Below are positions 48,419-56,015 of a stretch of 64,000 nucleotides of DNA, piece after piece. Both the position numbers and the translations under genes were made by a program. Each line of letters opens with the position of its first letter. Position 1 is the first letter of the stretch. A model generated the notes under the pieces. That model made no database searches and was not told the origin of the DNA. It saw only the letters and a program-made list of their open reading frames with translations. The stretch covers positions 682,001 to 746,000 of the forward strand of contig NZ_OY764190.1 in NCBI RefSeq assembly GCF_963668215.1, given 5' to 3'. The DNA comes from an uncultured Desulfosarcina sp. Lineage in GTDB: Bacteria; Desulfobacterota; Desulfobacteria; Desulfobacterales; Desulfosarcinaceae.

Positions 48419-50179
48419 TCATGCGTCGGTTGCCGGCAGATGCCCGTTTTCGCGCCACCCCCGAAGCCGGTAGTAGTCGTCGATCAACTGCCGCAAATCC
48501 GCTTCGGTGATGCGCCTTCCATCGGGCAGGGCCTCGTTTAGCAGGCGTTTGGGCAGCCAGTCGTCCGTAATGCGAAGGCCCTCTTGCAGATTAAAGCGTC
48601 TTGCGCTGTCGGTGACCCGCGCCGCCAAAGCCTGCAGGTCCGGTTTCTCCAACTGCTCGCCGGTAGTCAGCGCCAACATTTTACCGAGTTCTTCCCAGGG
48701 ATACAGATCCCGATAGAAACGACACAGTATCAAGGTGTCAAAAAGTGTGCAGCGGTCTTCGAAGTCAATGAACAAAGCGGCCTTGTCCTCGATCTGGTCA
48801 GGAGCGATCATACCAGCCAATTCCGGTTTGTAAAAGGTCGTCCGCAGATGACAGGCGCCCCGGTCGGCAACGGCGTAGGCCAGTCCCATGCCTTTGAGAG
48901 CCCTCGGGTCGTATCCGGAAGGCTCCAGCCCTTTGACGTGCACCGCCAAATCTTCGAGACCGAGTTCTTCGCTGGCCGGCCGGATCCCTTCTGCCAGAAG
49001 GCCGCCTACATCCTGGCGTATGACAATTTTTTTCAACAGGGCCGCAATCTGGTCGGGCTGGTTGTAGTCGATCTCCAGATCGATTTTCCCGCGCCGTCGG
49101 GCTTCAATGGCTAAGGCTGCCAGATTGCCGGCAGTCATGGTGTCCAGTCCCATTCGATCGCACAAATCGTTGAGAAAAACGATTTCCTCGATCTCTTCGA
49201 TCATACACAATCCGCCGAAGGCATAAATGGTCTCGTATTCCGGCCCTTCCAGTTTCAGCCCCTGATGGCGGCCCTGCTGAACCTCGATCGATTTGCCGCA
49301 GGCCAGGAAACAGGTCCGGCAGGCCGTCGGCCTTGGCCTGCAGCGGTCTTTGATGCTCTGGGCGTTGATATTCTCCCGTTGCTGCACCGAACCCTGGGAC
49401 CAGTACCGACTGGGAAACCCCCCGGCATTGTTGAGGACATCCACCATCATGGGGGTTCCGTGGTTGCGGTAGGCTTCCGCCGCGGGATGATTTTTAAGAT
49501 CCTTTAGCATCTGTCGGGCGTAGGCCTTGATTCTTTGAGGGTCGGCAAACGGTCTGCTCGCGGAGCCGTGGAAGACGACGGCTTTGATTTTTTTGGAACC
49601 CAGGACCGCTCCCATACCCGTGCGGCCGGCAACCCGCCAACCATCGTTTTTAATCACTGCAAAACGAACGCAATTTTCTCCTGCCGGTCCGATCACCAAA
49701 ATACCGGGTGATTTGGCCGCCACTTTCTTGCGGAGGACGGCTTCGGTTTCGAAGGTATCGAGCCCCCAAAGATCGTTGGCTGGATGGAAAAAAACCCCTT
49801 GGTCGGAGATCTCCAGCCAGATCGGGCTTTCAGCCATACCACTGATGAGAAAAGCGTCGAAGCCGGCCCGGCTCATGGCGATCGCCGCACTCCCGCCGGA
49901 ATAGGATTCGGCGTACAGTCCGGTCAGTGGCGATTTGGAATAGATGCCGTGCCGGCAGGAGCCGTGCAGGGGGCTGTCCGTGGCCGGTCCTAAGGCCAGT
50001 ATGAGATGGTTGGCCGGCGACAACGGATCCACGCCAACAGGGTTGTGGTCCAGCAGCAGTCGGGTGCCCAGTCCCTTGCCCCCCATACATGTGCGAAGCA
50101 ACGTCTCGTCCAAGGATTCCACCCGATGGGTCCGGTTGCTTACATCGACACTTAGGGCCTTTTTAAAAAAACCATACAT
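48419..50179 (-). CDS. Aldehyde:ferredoxin oxidoreductase (tungsten AOR family), paired with gabT
   Basis: A 586-residue enzyme that oxidises an aldehyde to the acid and reduces ferredoxin, using a tungstopterin and a 4Fe-4S cluster. Seen: N-terminal pterin domain (LSPANHLILALGPATDSPLHG, SKSPLTGLYAESYSGG), cluster cysteines CRTCFLAC plus a C-terminal Cys in LILCRFY, and the DRMGLDTMTAGN block. It lies 57 bases after gabT on the same strand and shares the gabT sigma-54 promoter. Succinate semialdehyde from GabT is therefore a logical substrate, by inference. Ribosome binding site AAAGGA. Confidence 0.88.
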   Translation of the reverse strand: MYGFFKKALSVDVSNRTHRVESLDETLLRTCMGGKGLGTRLLLDHNPVGVDPLSPANHLILALGPATDSPLHGSCRHGIYSKSPLTGLYAESYSGGSAAIAMSRAGFDAFLISGMAESPIWLEISDQGVFFHPANDLWGLDTFETEAVLRKKVAAKSPGILVIGPAGENCVRFAVIKNDGWRVAGRTGMGAVLGSKKIKAVVFHGSASRPFADPQRIKAYARQMLKDLKNHPAAEAYRNHGTPMMVDVLNNAGGFPSRYWSQGSVQQRENINAQSIKDRCRPRPTACRTCFLACGKSIEVQQGRHQGLKLEGPEYETIYAFGGLCMIEEIEEIVFLNDLCDRMGLDTMTAGNLAALAIEARRRGKIDLEIDYNQPDQIAALLKKIVIRQDVGGLLAEGIRPASEELGLEDLAVHVKGLEPSGYDPRALKGMGLAYAVADRGACHLRTTFYKPELAGMIAPDQIEDKAALFIDFEDRCTLFDTLILCRFYRDLYPWEELGKMLALTTGEQLEKPDLQALAARVTDSARRFNLQEGLRITDDWLPKRLLNEALPDGRRITEADLRQLIDDYYRLRGWRENGHLPATDA

Positions 50180-50236
50180 GGCGGGGTCCTTTTCTCATTT
50201 GAACGATGCCATCGGTTTGTATCGCTGCATCCGGAA

Positions 50237-51544
50237 TCAGGAGCCGGAAATTTCAGCAAGGCTTTCTTCCAGTATGCCCAGTCCCTTTTCCAACTGTTCG
50301 TCAGTGATAACCAGGGGCATGAGCGTGCGGATGACGTTGCCGAAATTTCCGCAGGAAAGCAGAACCAGTCCCTTTTCGAAGCAGCGGCTGACGACTGCCT
50401 TGGCCTTGTCAGCAGCCGGTGTTTTGGTTTCGCGGTCTTCGACCAGTTCCATGGCCAGCATGGGGCCTTTGCCGCGCACGTCACCGACGATCTCATAGCG
50501 TCGGGCGATCTCGTCGAAGCGTGCCTTCAGCGTCTCGCCCAGGGCCACCGCCCGGTCCATCAAGCCGTCCTCGATCAGGATTTCAGCCACGGCCAGCGCG
50601 GCCCGGCAGGCGATGGGATTGCCGCCATACGTGCCCCCCAGACCGCCCGCGTGGGACGCGTTCATCAGCTCGGCCCGCCCGATTACCGCCGACAGGGGCA
50701 TTCCTCCGGCGAAGCTCTTGGCCATGGTCACGATGTCAGGCACCACGCCCCAATGGTCAATGGCGAAAAACGTGCCGGTCCGCCCGGCGCCGGTCTGCAC
50801 TTCGTCAACGATCAGAAGAATTCCGTGCTTTTCGCAGATGGTTTTGAGCGTGGAAAAATATTCGGGTGGCGGGGTGATGAACCCGCCCTCCCCCTGGATG
50901 GGTTCGGCGATCACCGCGGCCGTCTGCTCGGCGGCCACATGGCTGATGAAAAACTCCTCTAAATAGTTGGCGCAGGCCGTGCCGCACGATGGATGGGTGA
51001 GGCCGAAAGGACAGCGGTAGCAGTAGGCGTAAGGCATCCGATAGACTTCCGGTGCATAGGGTCCGTATCCGAACTTGTAGGGTTTGACCTTGCTGGTCAG
51101 GGTCATGGTCAGCAGCGTACGCCCGTGGAACGCGTTGTCGAAGCAGATAACGGCGGGACGCTTGGTGGCGTAGCGGGCGACCTTGACGGCGTTTTCCACC
51201 GCCTCGGCGCCGCTGTTGGCAAACAGGGTCATCTTGGGGTCATCCCCGGGTGCCAGGGCGTTCAGACGTTCGGCCAGATCCACGTACGGTTCGTACATGG
51301 CCACGTGAAAGCAGGTGTGGATGAACTTGGCGGCCTGGTCCTGGATGGCGGCGACCACCTTGGGGTGGCAGTGCCCCACATTGTTCACGCCGATTCCACC
51401 TGCAAAATCGATCAGTTCTCGGCCGTCCACGTCCACCATGATCGCACCGCGGGCTTCCTTGATAAAGGCGGTGGTGATGTTGAACGGCCCCTGGGGAACA
51501 TGTTGGTTGCGTTTTTCGAGCAATTCCTGGTTTCGGCCTGACAT
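50237..51544 (-). CDS. gabT: 4-aminobutyrate aminotransferase
   Basis: Start at ATG 51544 with AAAGGAG upstream (the open frame reaches 51622). The 435-residue class III PLP enzyme converts 4-aminobutyrate plus 2-oxoglutarate to succinate semialdehyde and glutamate. Seen: DFAGGIGVNNVGHCHPKV, SGAEAVENAVKVAR, NAFHGRTLLTMTLT, LLIVDEVQTGAGRTG and the PLP lysine in TMAKSFAGGMPLSAV. It is divergent from the sigma-54 activator gene and has a sigma-54 promoter at 51637-51652. GABA is the end product of the agmatine/putrescine route encoded to the right. Confidence 0.88.
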   Translation of the reverse strand: MSGRNQELLEKRNQHVPQGPFNITTAFIKEARGAIMVDVDGRELIDFAGGIGVNNVGHCHPKVVAAIQDQAAKFIHTCFHVAMYEPYVDLAERLNALAPGDDPKMTLFANSGAEAVENAVKVARYATKRPAVICFDNAFHGRTLLTMTLTSKVKPYKFGYGPYAPEVYRMPYAYCYRCPFGLTHPSCGTACANYLEEFFISHVAAEQTAAVIAEPIQGEGGFITPPPEYFSTLKTICEKHGILLIVDEVQTGAGRTGTFFAIDHWGVVPDIVTMAKSFAGGMPLSAVIGRAELMNASHAGGLGGTYGGNPIACRAALAVAEILIEDGLMDRAVALGETLKARFDEIARRYEIVGDVRGKGPMLAMELVEDRETKTPAADKAKAVVSRCFEKGLVLLSCGNFGNVIRTLMPLVITDEQLEKGLGILEESLAEISGS

Positions 51545-51636
51545 GGTTAAAGCTCCTTTGTATTGTGGTGTTCGGACGGCGGGCAAATCGCCTGCGCGAC
51601 CTGCCCTGCAGACGGGTCGCATGATGCAAGAATGAC

Positions 51637-51652
51637 AGCAAAACCCATACCA
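51637..51652 (-). promoter_or_regulatory. Sigma-54 (-24/-12) promoter for gabT
   Basis: On the minus strand TGGTATGGGTTTTGCT has GG and GC exactly 10 bases apart and agrees with the TGGCAY-RN4-TTGCW consensus except for T for C at the fourth base. Transcription would start near 51626, about 80 bases before the gabT start. Confidence 0.7.
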
Positions 51653-51758
51653 CTATTCTTGGGCAATGGAGAGAGGAGAGATATGCCAGTCGGTGCTTTA
51701 GAATACGGCTGACGCGGCTCCGATCGAACCGGTGGTGACAGGGCACGGCGAACCAAAT

Positions 51759-51772
51759 ATGCAATATTGCAT
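51759..51772. promoter_or_regulatory. Upstream activator site 1 (ATGCA-N4-TGCAT)
   Basis: ATGCAATATTGCAT is a perfect palindrome, 16 bp when flanking T/A are counted (51758-51773). It is centred about 140 bp upstream of the predicted gabT start and 30-40 bp before the activator gene, so it could serve both. The same pattern recurs twice at 53638-53671. Confidence 0.65.
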
Positions 51773-51801
51773 AAATGGGGCTTTTATGATTAATCAGGCC
51801 C

Positions 51802-53658
51802 ATGAAGCCTGCCGATAAGAAATGCACCCCACAAGCAGCGGCCAACATCGACGCGCTCCTGTTGTCGAAACGGATCGACGAGCAAGTGGTCCGCAGCTGG
51901 CGCCTGTTCGCCAAGGCGCTGCTAAACGCAACCGGCAACGCCATTTTCGTTGTCAATCCATCGGGAACCGTGGTCATTTCCAACCGCCGGGTGCAAAAAT
52001 CACTTGGACTGTTCCCGGGCAGCCTGTTGGCCACGACCTGGCCCGATTTCTGGCCTTACGCCCGCAAGGCGCTGGAAAAGCGTGAAAACTTTAAGCGGCT
52101 GCCGGTTCAGGCCGGCGATGCCTCCTACCTTGGCCGCCTGGCACCCATTGTCCACCAGGGTGCTCTGATTGGCTTGTTGTGCGTGCTGGAAGACCGCACC
52201 GAACTGGAGAAGACCACCCGCAAGATGCTTTCTTTCCAGGAACTGAGCCGGGAGCTGGATGCCATCATCGCCTCCAGCGATGACGGGCTGTGGAGCAGCG
52301 ACGGAAACGGCACCATCCTGCGCATCAACGCTGCTTCCGAACGGCTCAATCGCATCAAGGCCGCAGACGTGGTGGGGCGCAATGTGGACGACCTCGTGGA
52401 CGAAGGCCTCATCGACACTTCGGTCACCCGCAAGGTGCTGCAAACCCGCCGGCGCGAGAACATCCTGCAACAAACCCGCTCCGGCCGGCGGTTGATGCTG
52501 ACCGGCAATCCGGTCTTCAATTCGAAAGGGGAACTGATCCGGGTGGTGGTCAACGAACGGGACATCACCGAAATCAATGCGTTGCGGGAAGAGCTGGAAC
52601 TCCAGGTAGCCAAGAACGACCAAATCCAGCGGCACATGCAGGAGATGCAGGTCGTCGATCCGGACTCGGGGAAGATGATTGCCCGCAGTGCCAACATCGT
52701 GCGCGCCTTTGGCCAGGCCCGCAAGGTCAGCCAGGTGGATTCGACGGTCCTGGTTACCGGTGAAACCGGCACCGGCAAAGGCGTCATCGCCAATCTGATC
52801 CATCGCTTTTCCGCCCGGGCCGACCGCCCCCTGATCCACGTCAACTGCGGCGCGATTCCCGAAACCCTGGTGGAAAGCGAACTGTTCGGCTATGAAAAAG
52901 GCGCTTTCACCGGAGCTGCCAGCCGCGGCAAGCCCGGCTATTTCGAGCTGGCCGATACCGGCATTCTCTTTCTTGACGAGGTGGCCGAACTGCCCATCGC
53001 CTCCCAGGTCAAGCTGCTGCGCTTTCTGGAAGACGGAAAGGTGACGCGGGTGGGCGGCACCGTTGCCAAAACGCTGGATGTGCGGGTCATCTGCGCGACT
53101 CACCGCGACCTGGAAAGCATGACCGCCCAAGGGGAATTCCGGCTGGACTTATATTATCGCCTGAACGTCGTCCCTATCGCCGTGCCGCCGCTCCGCGAGC
53201 GCGAGTCATGCAAGCTGCCTCTGGTAAGGCACTTCATCTCCTATTTCAGTACCAAGTTCAAGGACGCCATTCCCCTCCGGATCAGCCGCCGGGCCATGGA
53301 CGCCCTGCTGGCCTACCACTACCCGGGCAACGTCCGCGAACTGATGAATATCTGCGAACGGCTGGTGGTCATGGCCGAGGCCCATCGCATCGGTGTCGAC
53401 GACCTGCCCGCCGCCATCACTGGCCCCCTGTCGCCTCAAAATGGTTGCCGTACGGAGATGCTGGAAGCGGGCGAGACCCTGCCCAGGACCATGGCCGCCA
53501 TCGAACGGCAGCTCATCCTCCAGGCCCTGGAAAAATACGGCACCCAGGCCAAAGCCGCCCAAGCCCTGGGCATCAATCAGTCAACCATCGCCCGCAAACT
53601 CAAACGGAGCATCCAGGCCGGAACAGGGGCTATCGATATGCACCGCTGCATTTTTTAA
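51802..53658 (+). CDS. Sigma-54-dependent transcriptional activator with two PAS domains
   Basis: A 618-residue enhancer-binding protein: N-terminal PAS (about 35-130), second PAS (about 150-270), AAA+ domain with Walker A GETGTGKG, the sigma-54 contact loop GAFTGA and FLDEVAELP, and a C-terminal Fis-type helix-turn-helix (LEKYGTQAKAAQALGINQSTIARKLK). It would remodel RNA polymerase-sigma-54 at the -24/-12 promoters on either side, gabT and the tetR region. The PAS domains suggest a small-molecule or redox cue, perhaps a polyamine breakdown product. No clear ribosome binding site precedes ATG 51802; the start is taken from length and frame. Confidence 0.92.
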   Translation: MKPADKKCTPQAAANIDALLLSKRIDEQVVRSWRLFAKALLNATGNAIFVVNPSGTVVISNRRVQKSLGLFPGSLLATTWPDFWPYARKALEKRENFKRLPVQAGDASYLGRLAPIVHQGALIGLLCVLEDRTELEKTTRKMLSFQELSRELDAIIASSDDGLWSSDGNGTILRINAASERLNRIKAADVVGRNVDDLVDEGLIDTSVTRKVLQTRRRENILQQTRSGRRLMLTGNPVFNSKGELIRVVVNERDITEINALREELELQVAKNDQIQRHMQEMQVVDPDSGKMIARSANIVRAFGQARKVSQVDSTVLVTGETGTGKGVIANLIHRFSARADRPLIHVNCGAIPETLVESELFGYEKGAFTGAASRGKPGYFELADTGILFLDEVAELPIASQVKLLRFLEDGKVTRVGGTVAKTLDVRVICATHRDLESMTAQGEFRLDLYYRLNVVPIAVPPLRERESCKLPLVRHFISYFSTKFKDAIPLRISRRAMDALLAYHYPGNVRELMNICERLVVMAEAHRIGVDDLPAAITGPLSPQNGCRTEMLEAGETLPRTMAAIERQLILQALEKYGTQAKAAQALGINQSTIARKLKRSIQAGTGAIDMHRCIF

Positions 53659-53671
53659 TGCATTTCTGCAT
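53638..53671. promoter_or_regulatory. Upstream activator sites 2 and 3 (ATGCA-N4-TGCAT, 20 bp apart)
   Basis: ATGCACCGCTGCAT (53638-53651) and ATGCATTTCTGCAT (53658-53671) repeat the arm sequence of site 1, with centres 20 bp apart, about two helical turns. A further half site TGCA is at 53677-53680. They are about 118 and 138 bp upstream of the predicted start from the sigma-54 promoter at 53756. Site 2 lies inside the last codons of the activator gene. Confidence 0.65.
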
Positions 53672-53755
53672 TTATCTGCACGCTATCCCTACCATGAGAC
53701 CTGCCAACCGGTCGCTATAGCAGAGAGCTGAGGCGATCCCTTCGCTTCTTCAGGC

Positions 53756-53771
53756 TGGCAGGCAAATTGCG
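53756..53771 (+). promoter_or_regulatory. Sigma-54 (-24/-12) promoter upstream of tetR
   Basis: TGGCAGGCAAATTGCG has TGGCA and TTGC with GG and GC 10 bases apart. Transcription would start near 53782, placing the first TetR-type palindrome (53808) just downstream of the start, where a bound repressor would block it. Confidence 0.7.
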
Positions 53772-53807
53772 GCTTGACTTGTCACGGCAATTCCGGTTAG
53801 CTTTCAA

Positions 53808-53828
53808 TTAATTGAACATGCAGTTAAT
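53808..53828. promoter_or_regulatory. Probable TetR operator 1
   Basis: A 21-bp near-palindrome with arms TTAATTGAAC and GCAGTTAAT around A-T, 20 bp before the tetR start. It agrees with the site at 54564 in 17 of 21 positions. Confidence 0.65.
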
Positions 53829-53848
53829 AAAAAGCCGTAACCATCGAC

Positions 53849-54451
53849 ATGCGAAAAAATAAAAACGCGGCACTCCGAAAACCGGATATTCTCGAAAGCT
53901 ATTATCAGGTCCTTATCCAGGAGGGGCTCGAAGGTGCCTCCATCGGCAAGATTGCCGACCTGATTGGCATCCACCCCAGTCTGATCATTCACTATTTTAA
54001 AAACAAAGAGAACCTCAAGCTGGAGCTGGTGGATCTGCTGATCGAAAAATACGAATCGCCGGCAATGCTCGACTTTGACCATATCGGAGATGCCGAGGCC
54101 CATTTCAACGCACTGATGGATGTTATTTTTTCGCTCAAATGGAGCCGAACCGTAGAGCCCAGCGTTCACTTCGCATTCTTTTACCTCAGCCTGCGGGACG
54201 AAAAAATCCTTGATCGATTCAAGGTCATGTTCAAATGGCTGCGGGACTATCTCAGCCGCAAGCTGGCTTATTTCGATAGAGCAGGCGTCGTACGGGTAGA
54301 CAATCCCGACCGGGCCGCCGAATATATCGTGACGATGATGGAAGGGCTTGAATTCCACAACCAGTTTCTCGCCGATGGAGAACCGTTCGAGGCATTCTCC
54401 CAGATAGCAAAAAAGTCCCTGATCAGTGTTCTGAAAAATGGGGACTTATAG
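53849..54451 (+). CDS. TetR/AcrR-family regulator
   Basis: A 200-residue protein with an N-terminal TetR helix-turn-helix (GASIGKIADLIGIHPSLIIHYFKNKENL) and an all-helical ligand domain. It sits between the activator and the putrescine aminotransferase operon. A shared 21-bp palindrome before its own start and before the aminotransferase suggests it represses both. The inducer may be a polyamine or amino-aldehyde. The ribosome binding site is poor. Confidence 0.88.
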   Translation: MRKNKNAALRKPDILESYYQVLIQEGLEGASIGKIADLIGIHPSLIIHYFKNKENLKLELVDLLIEKYESPAMLDFDHIGDAEAHFNALMDVIFSLKWSRTVEPSVHFAFFYLSLRDEKILDRFKVMFKWLRDYLSRKLAYFDRAGVVRVDNPDRAAEYIVTMMEGLEFHNQFLADGEPFEAFSQIAKKSLISVLKNGDL

Positions 54452-54563
54452 GAACCGGCGGCCGCGAAGTCCCGTACAATAGCGGGCAAACAAACATTCA
54501 ATTCGGTTGAAGCAACCCATCGTTTTTTTGCTTTTGTCGGCAACAGAAGCGATTTGGATAGAT

Positions 54564-54584
54564 TTAAATGAACGTTCAATTAAT
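54564..54584. promoter_or_regulatory. Probable TetR operator 2
   Basis: A 21-bp palindrome with arms TTAAATGAAC and GTTCAATTAAT, centred 49 bp before the aminotransferase start. Inner core TGAACGTTCA is perfect. It matches operator 1 in 17 of 21 positions, including both outer TTAA arms. Confidence 0.65.
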
Positions 54585-54622
54585 TAATATCCGTCGTTAA
54601 CGGCCAAACAAAAGGAGAAATA

Positions 54623-55981
54623 ATGCGCAGTTATCAGGACGCACTTGACTATTCCGCCAAATGGTTGGAAATCGTCAAGCGGGAATCCACATCGATCGAC
54701 GAAGCAACTGCCAAATGGATGTCGCAGGAAACCAAACAGAATTTTGTCAACCATTTCAATGCAGGATGGGTCAATTACCGAAAATCGATGACCGAAGCTG
54801 GCGATTACGGCGCCATTGAATGGCGCGGCGAAGGGGCGCGTTTTTACGATAACTTCGGCAACGAATATCTTGATTTTCTGGGTGGCTATGGCGCACTCGA
54901 TTTGGGCTGGTCTCACCCCGAGGTGGTCGAAGCGGTGCGGGCCCAGGCTCTTCGCTCGGGCATCCCCAGCCAGGAACTGATGGACCCCTTACGCGGAGTG
55001 CTTGCCAAGCTGATGAGCCACATCACCCCAGGCGACATCGACCATTCCTTTTTTGTTGCCAGCGGTACGGAAGCGGTTGAAGGAGCGTTGAAAATCGCCC
55101 GACTGCACACGCGCAGGCATAGCTTTATTTCCACCGTCAAGGCATTCCACGGCAAGACCTCCGGATCCCTGAGCGTCATGGGCAAAAAGGATTTTCGCGC
55201 GCCCTTGCAGCCCTATGGGGCCCAAATTTTCTTTGTCCCCTTTGGCGATGCCGATGCCCTGGAGCAGCAGCTTGAAATCTGCGAATCTGTGGGCATCGAT
55301 ATCGCCGGTTTCGTTGCCGAACCGATCCAGGGCGAAGCCGGTGCCATTATCCCTTCGGATGACTATTGGCCGCGGGTTCGTGAAATCTGTGACAGATTCG
55401 GCATCTTGATGATCTGCGATGAGGTCCAGACCGGTCTTGGCCGAACCGGCGCCCTGTGGGGCGTGGATCACTGGAACGTAAAACCGGACATCATGATGGC
55501 CGCCAAATCGTTGGGCGGCGGGGTAATGCCCGTCGGCTGTTTCATGGGCAGCGGCAAAATCTGGAAGGCCTTCGAAGAACCCAATCCCTTCATGCACACC
55601 ACCACCACCGGCGGCAATCCCATGGCCTGCGCCGCCGCCATCGCCACCATCCAGGTGACCCTGCGCGACAACCTGCCCCAGCGAGCGGCGGAACTGGGGG
55701 ATTATTTCATCGGACAACTCAACCAGATGTCCGAGGCGTTCCCGGGGATATACGAAAAAATTACCGGCAAAGGTCTGCTGATCGGCCAGCATTTCATCGA
55801 CGACGAAATTGGCTACAAAGTTGCCGCCGGGCTGTTCCGGCGCAATGTGCTGGTTGCCGGAACCCTGGTCAATGCCAAGGCCATCCGCTTCGAACCGCCG
55901 TTGGTCGTTACCCGGGAAGAAATCGACGAAGTTCTCAACCGATTGCAGGACACATTGAAATCGGTTTCAAAAACAGCATAA
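54623..55981 (+). CDS. Class III aminotransferase, probably putrescine aminotransferase
   Basis: A 452-residue PLP enzyme. Seen: FLGGYGALDLGWSHPEVV, SGTEAVEGALKIAR, AFHGKTSGSLSVMGK, MICDEVQTGLGRTG and the PLP lysine in MMAAKSLGGGVMPVG. The N-terminal extension and the TTTTGGNPMACAAA segment are like YgjG/PatA-type putrescine:2-oxoglutarate aminotransferases, which give 4-aminobutanal. Context (AguA, AguB, aldehyde dehydrogenase downstream) supports putrescine. AAGGAG is upstream of the ATG. First gene of the TetR-controlled operon. Confidence 0.85.
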   Translation: MRSYQDALDYSAKWLEIVKRESTSIDEATAKWMSQETKQNFVNHFNAGWVNYRKSMTEAGDYGAIEWRGEGARFYDNFGNEYLDFLGGYGALDLGWSHPEVVEAVRAQALRSGIPSQELMDPLRGVLAKLMSHITPGDIDHSFFVASGTEAVEGALKIARLHTRRHSFISTVKAFHGKTSGSLSVMGKKDFRAPLQPYGAQIFFVPFGDADALEQQLEICESVGIDIAGFVAEPIQGEAGAIIPSDDYWPRVREICDRFGILMICDEVQTGLGRTGALWGVDHWNVKPDIMMAAKSLGGGVMPVGCFMGSGKIWKAFEEPNPFMHTTTTGGNPMACAAAIATIQVTLRDNLPQRAAELGDYFIGQLNQMSEAFPGIYEKITGKGLLIGQHFIDDEIGYKVAAGLFRRNVLVAGTLVNAKAIRFEPPLVVTREEIDEVLNRLQDTLKSVSKTA

Positions 55982-56015
55982 CCGTTGTTCCATCCCCTAA
56001 CAAAAAGGAGGCGTC

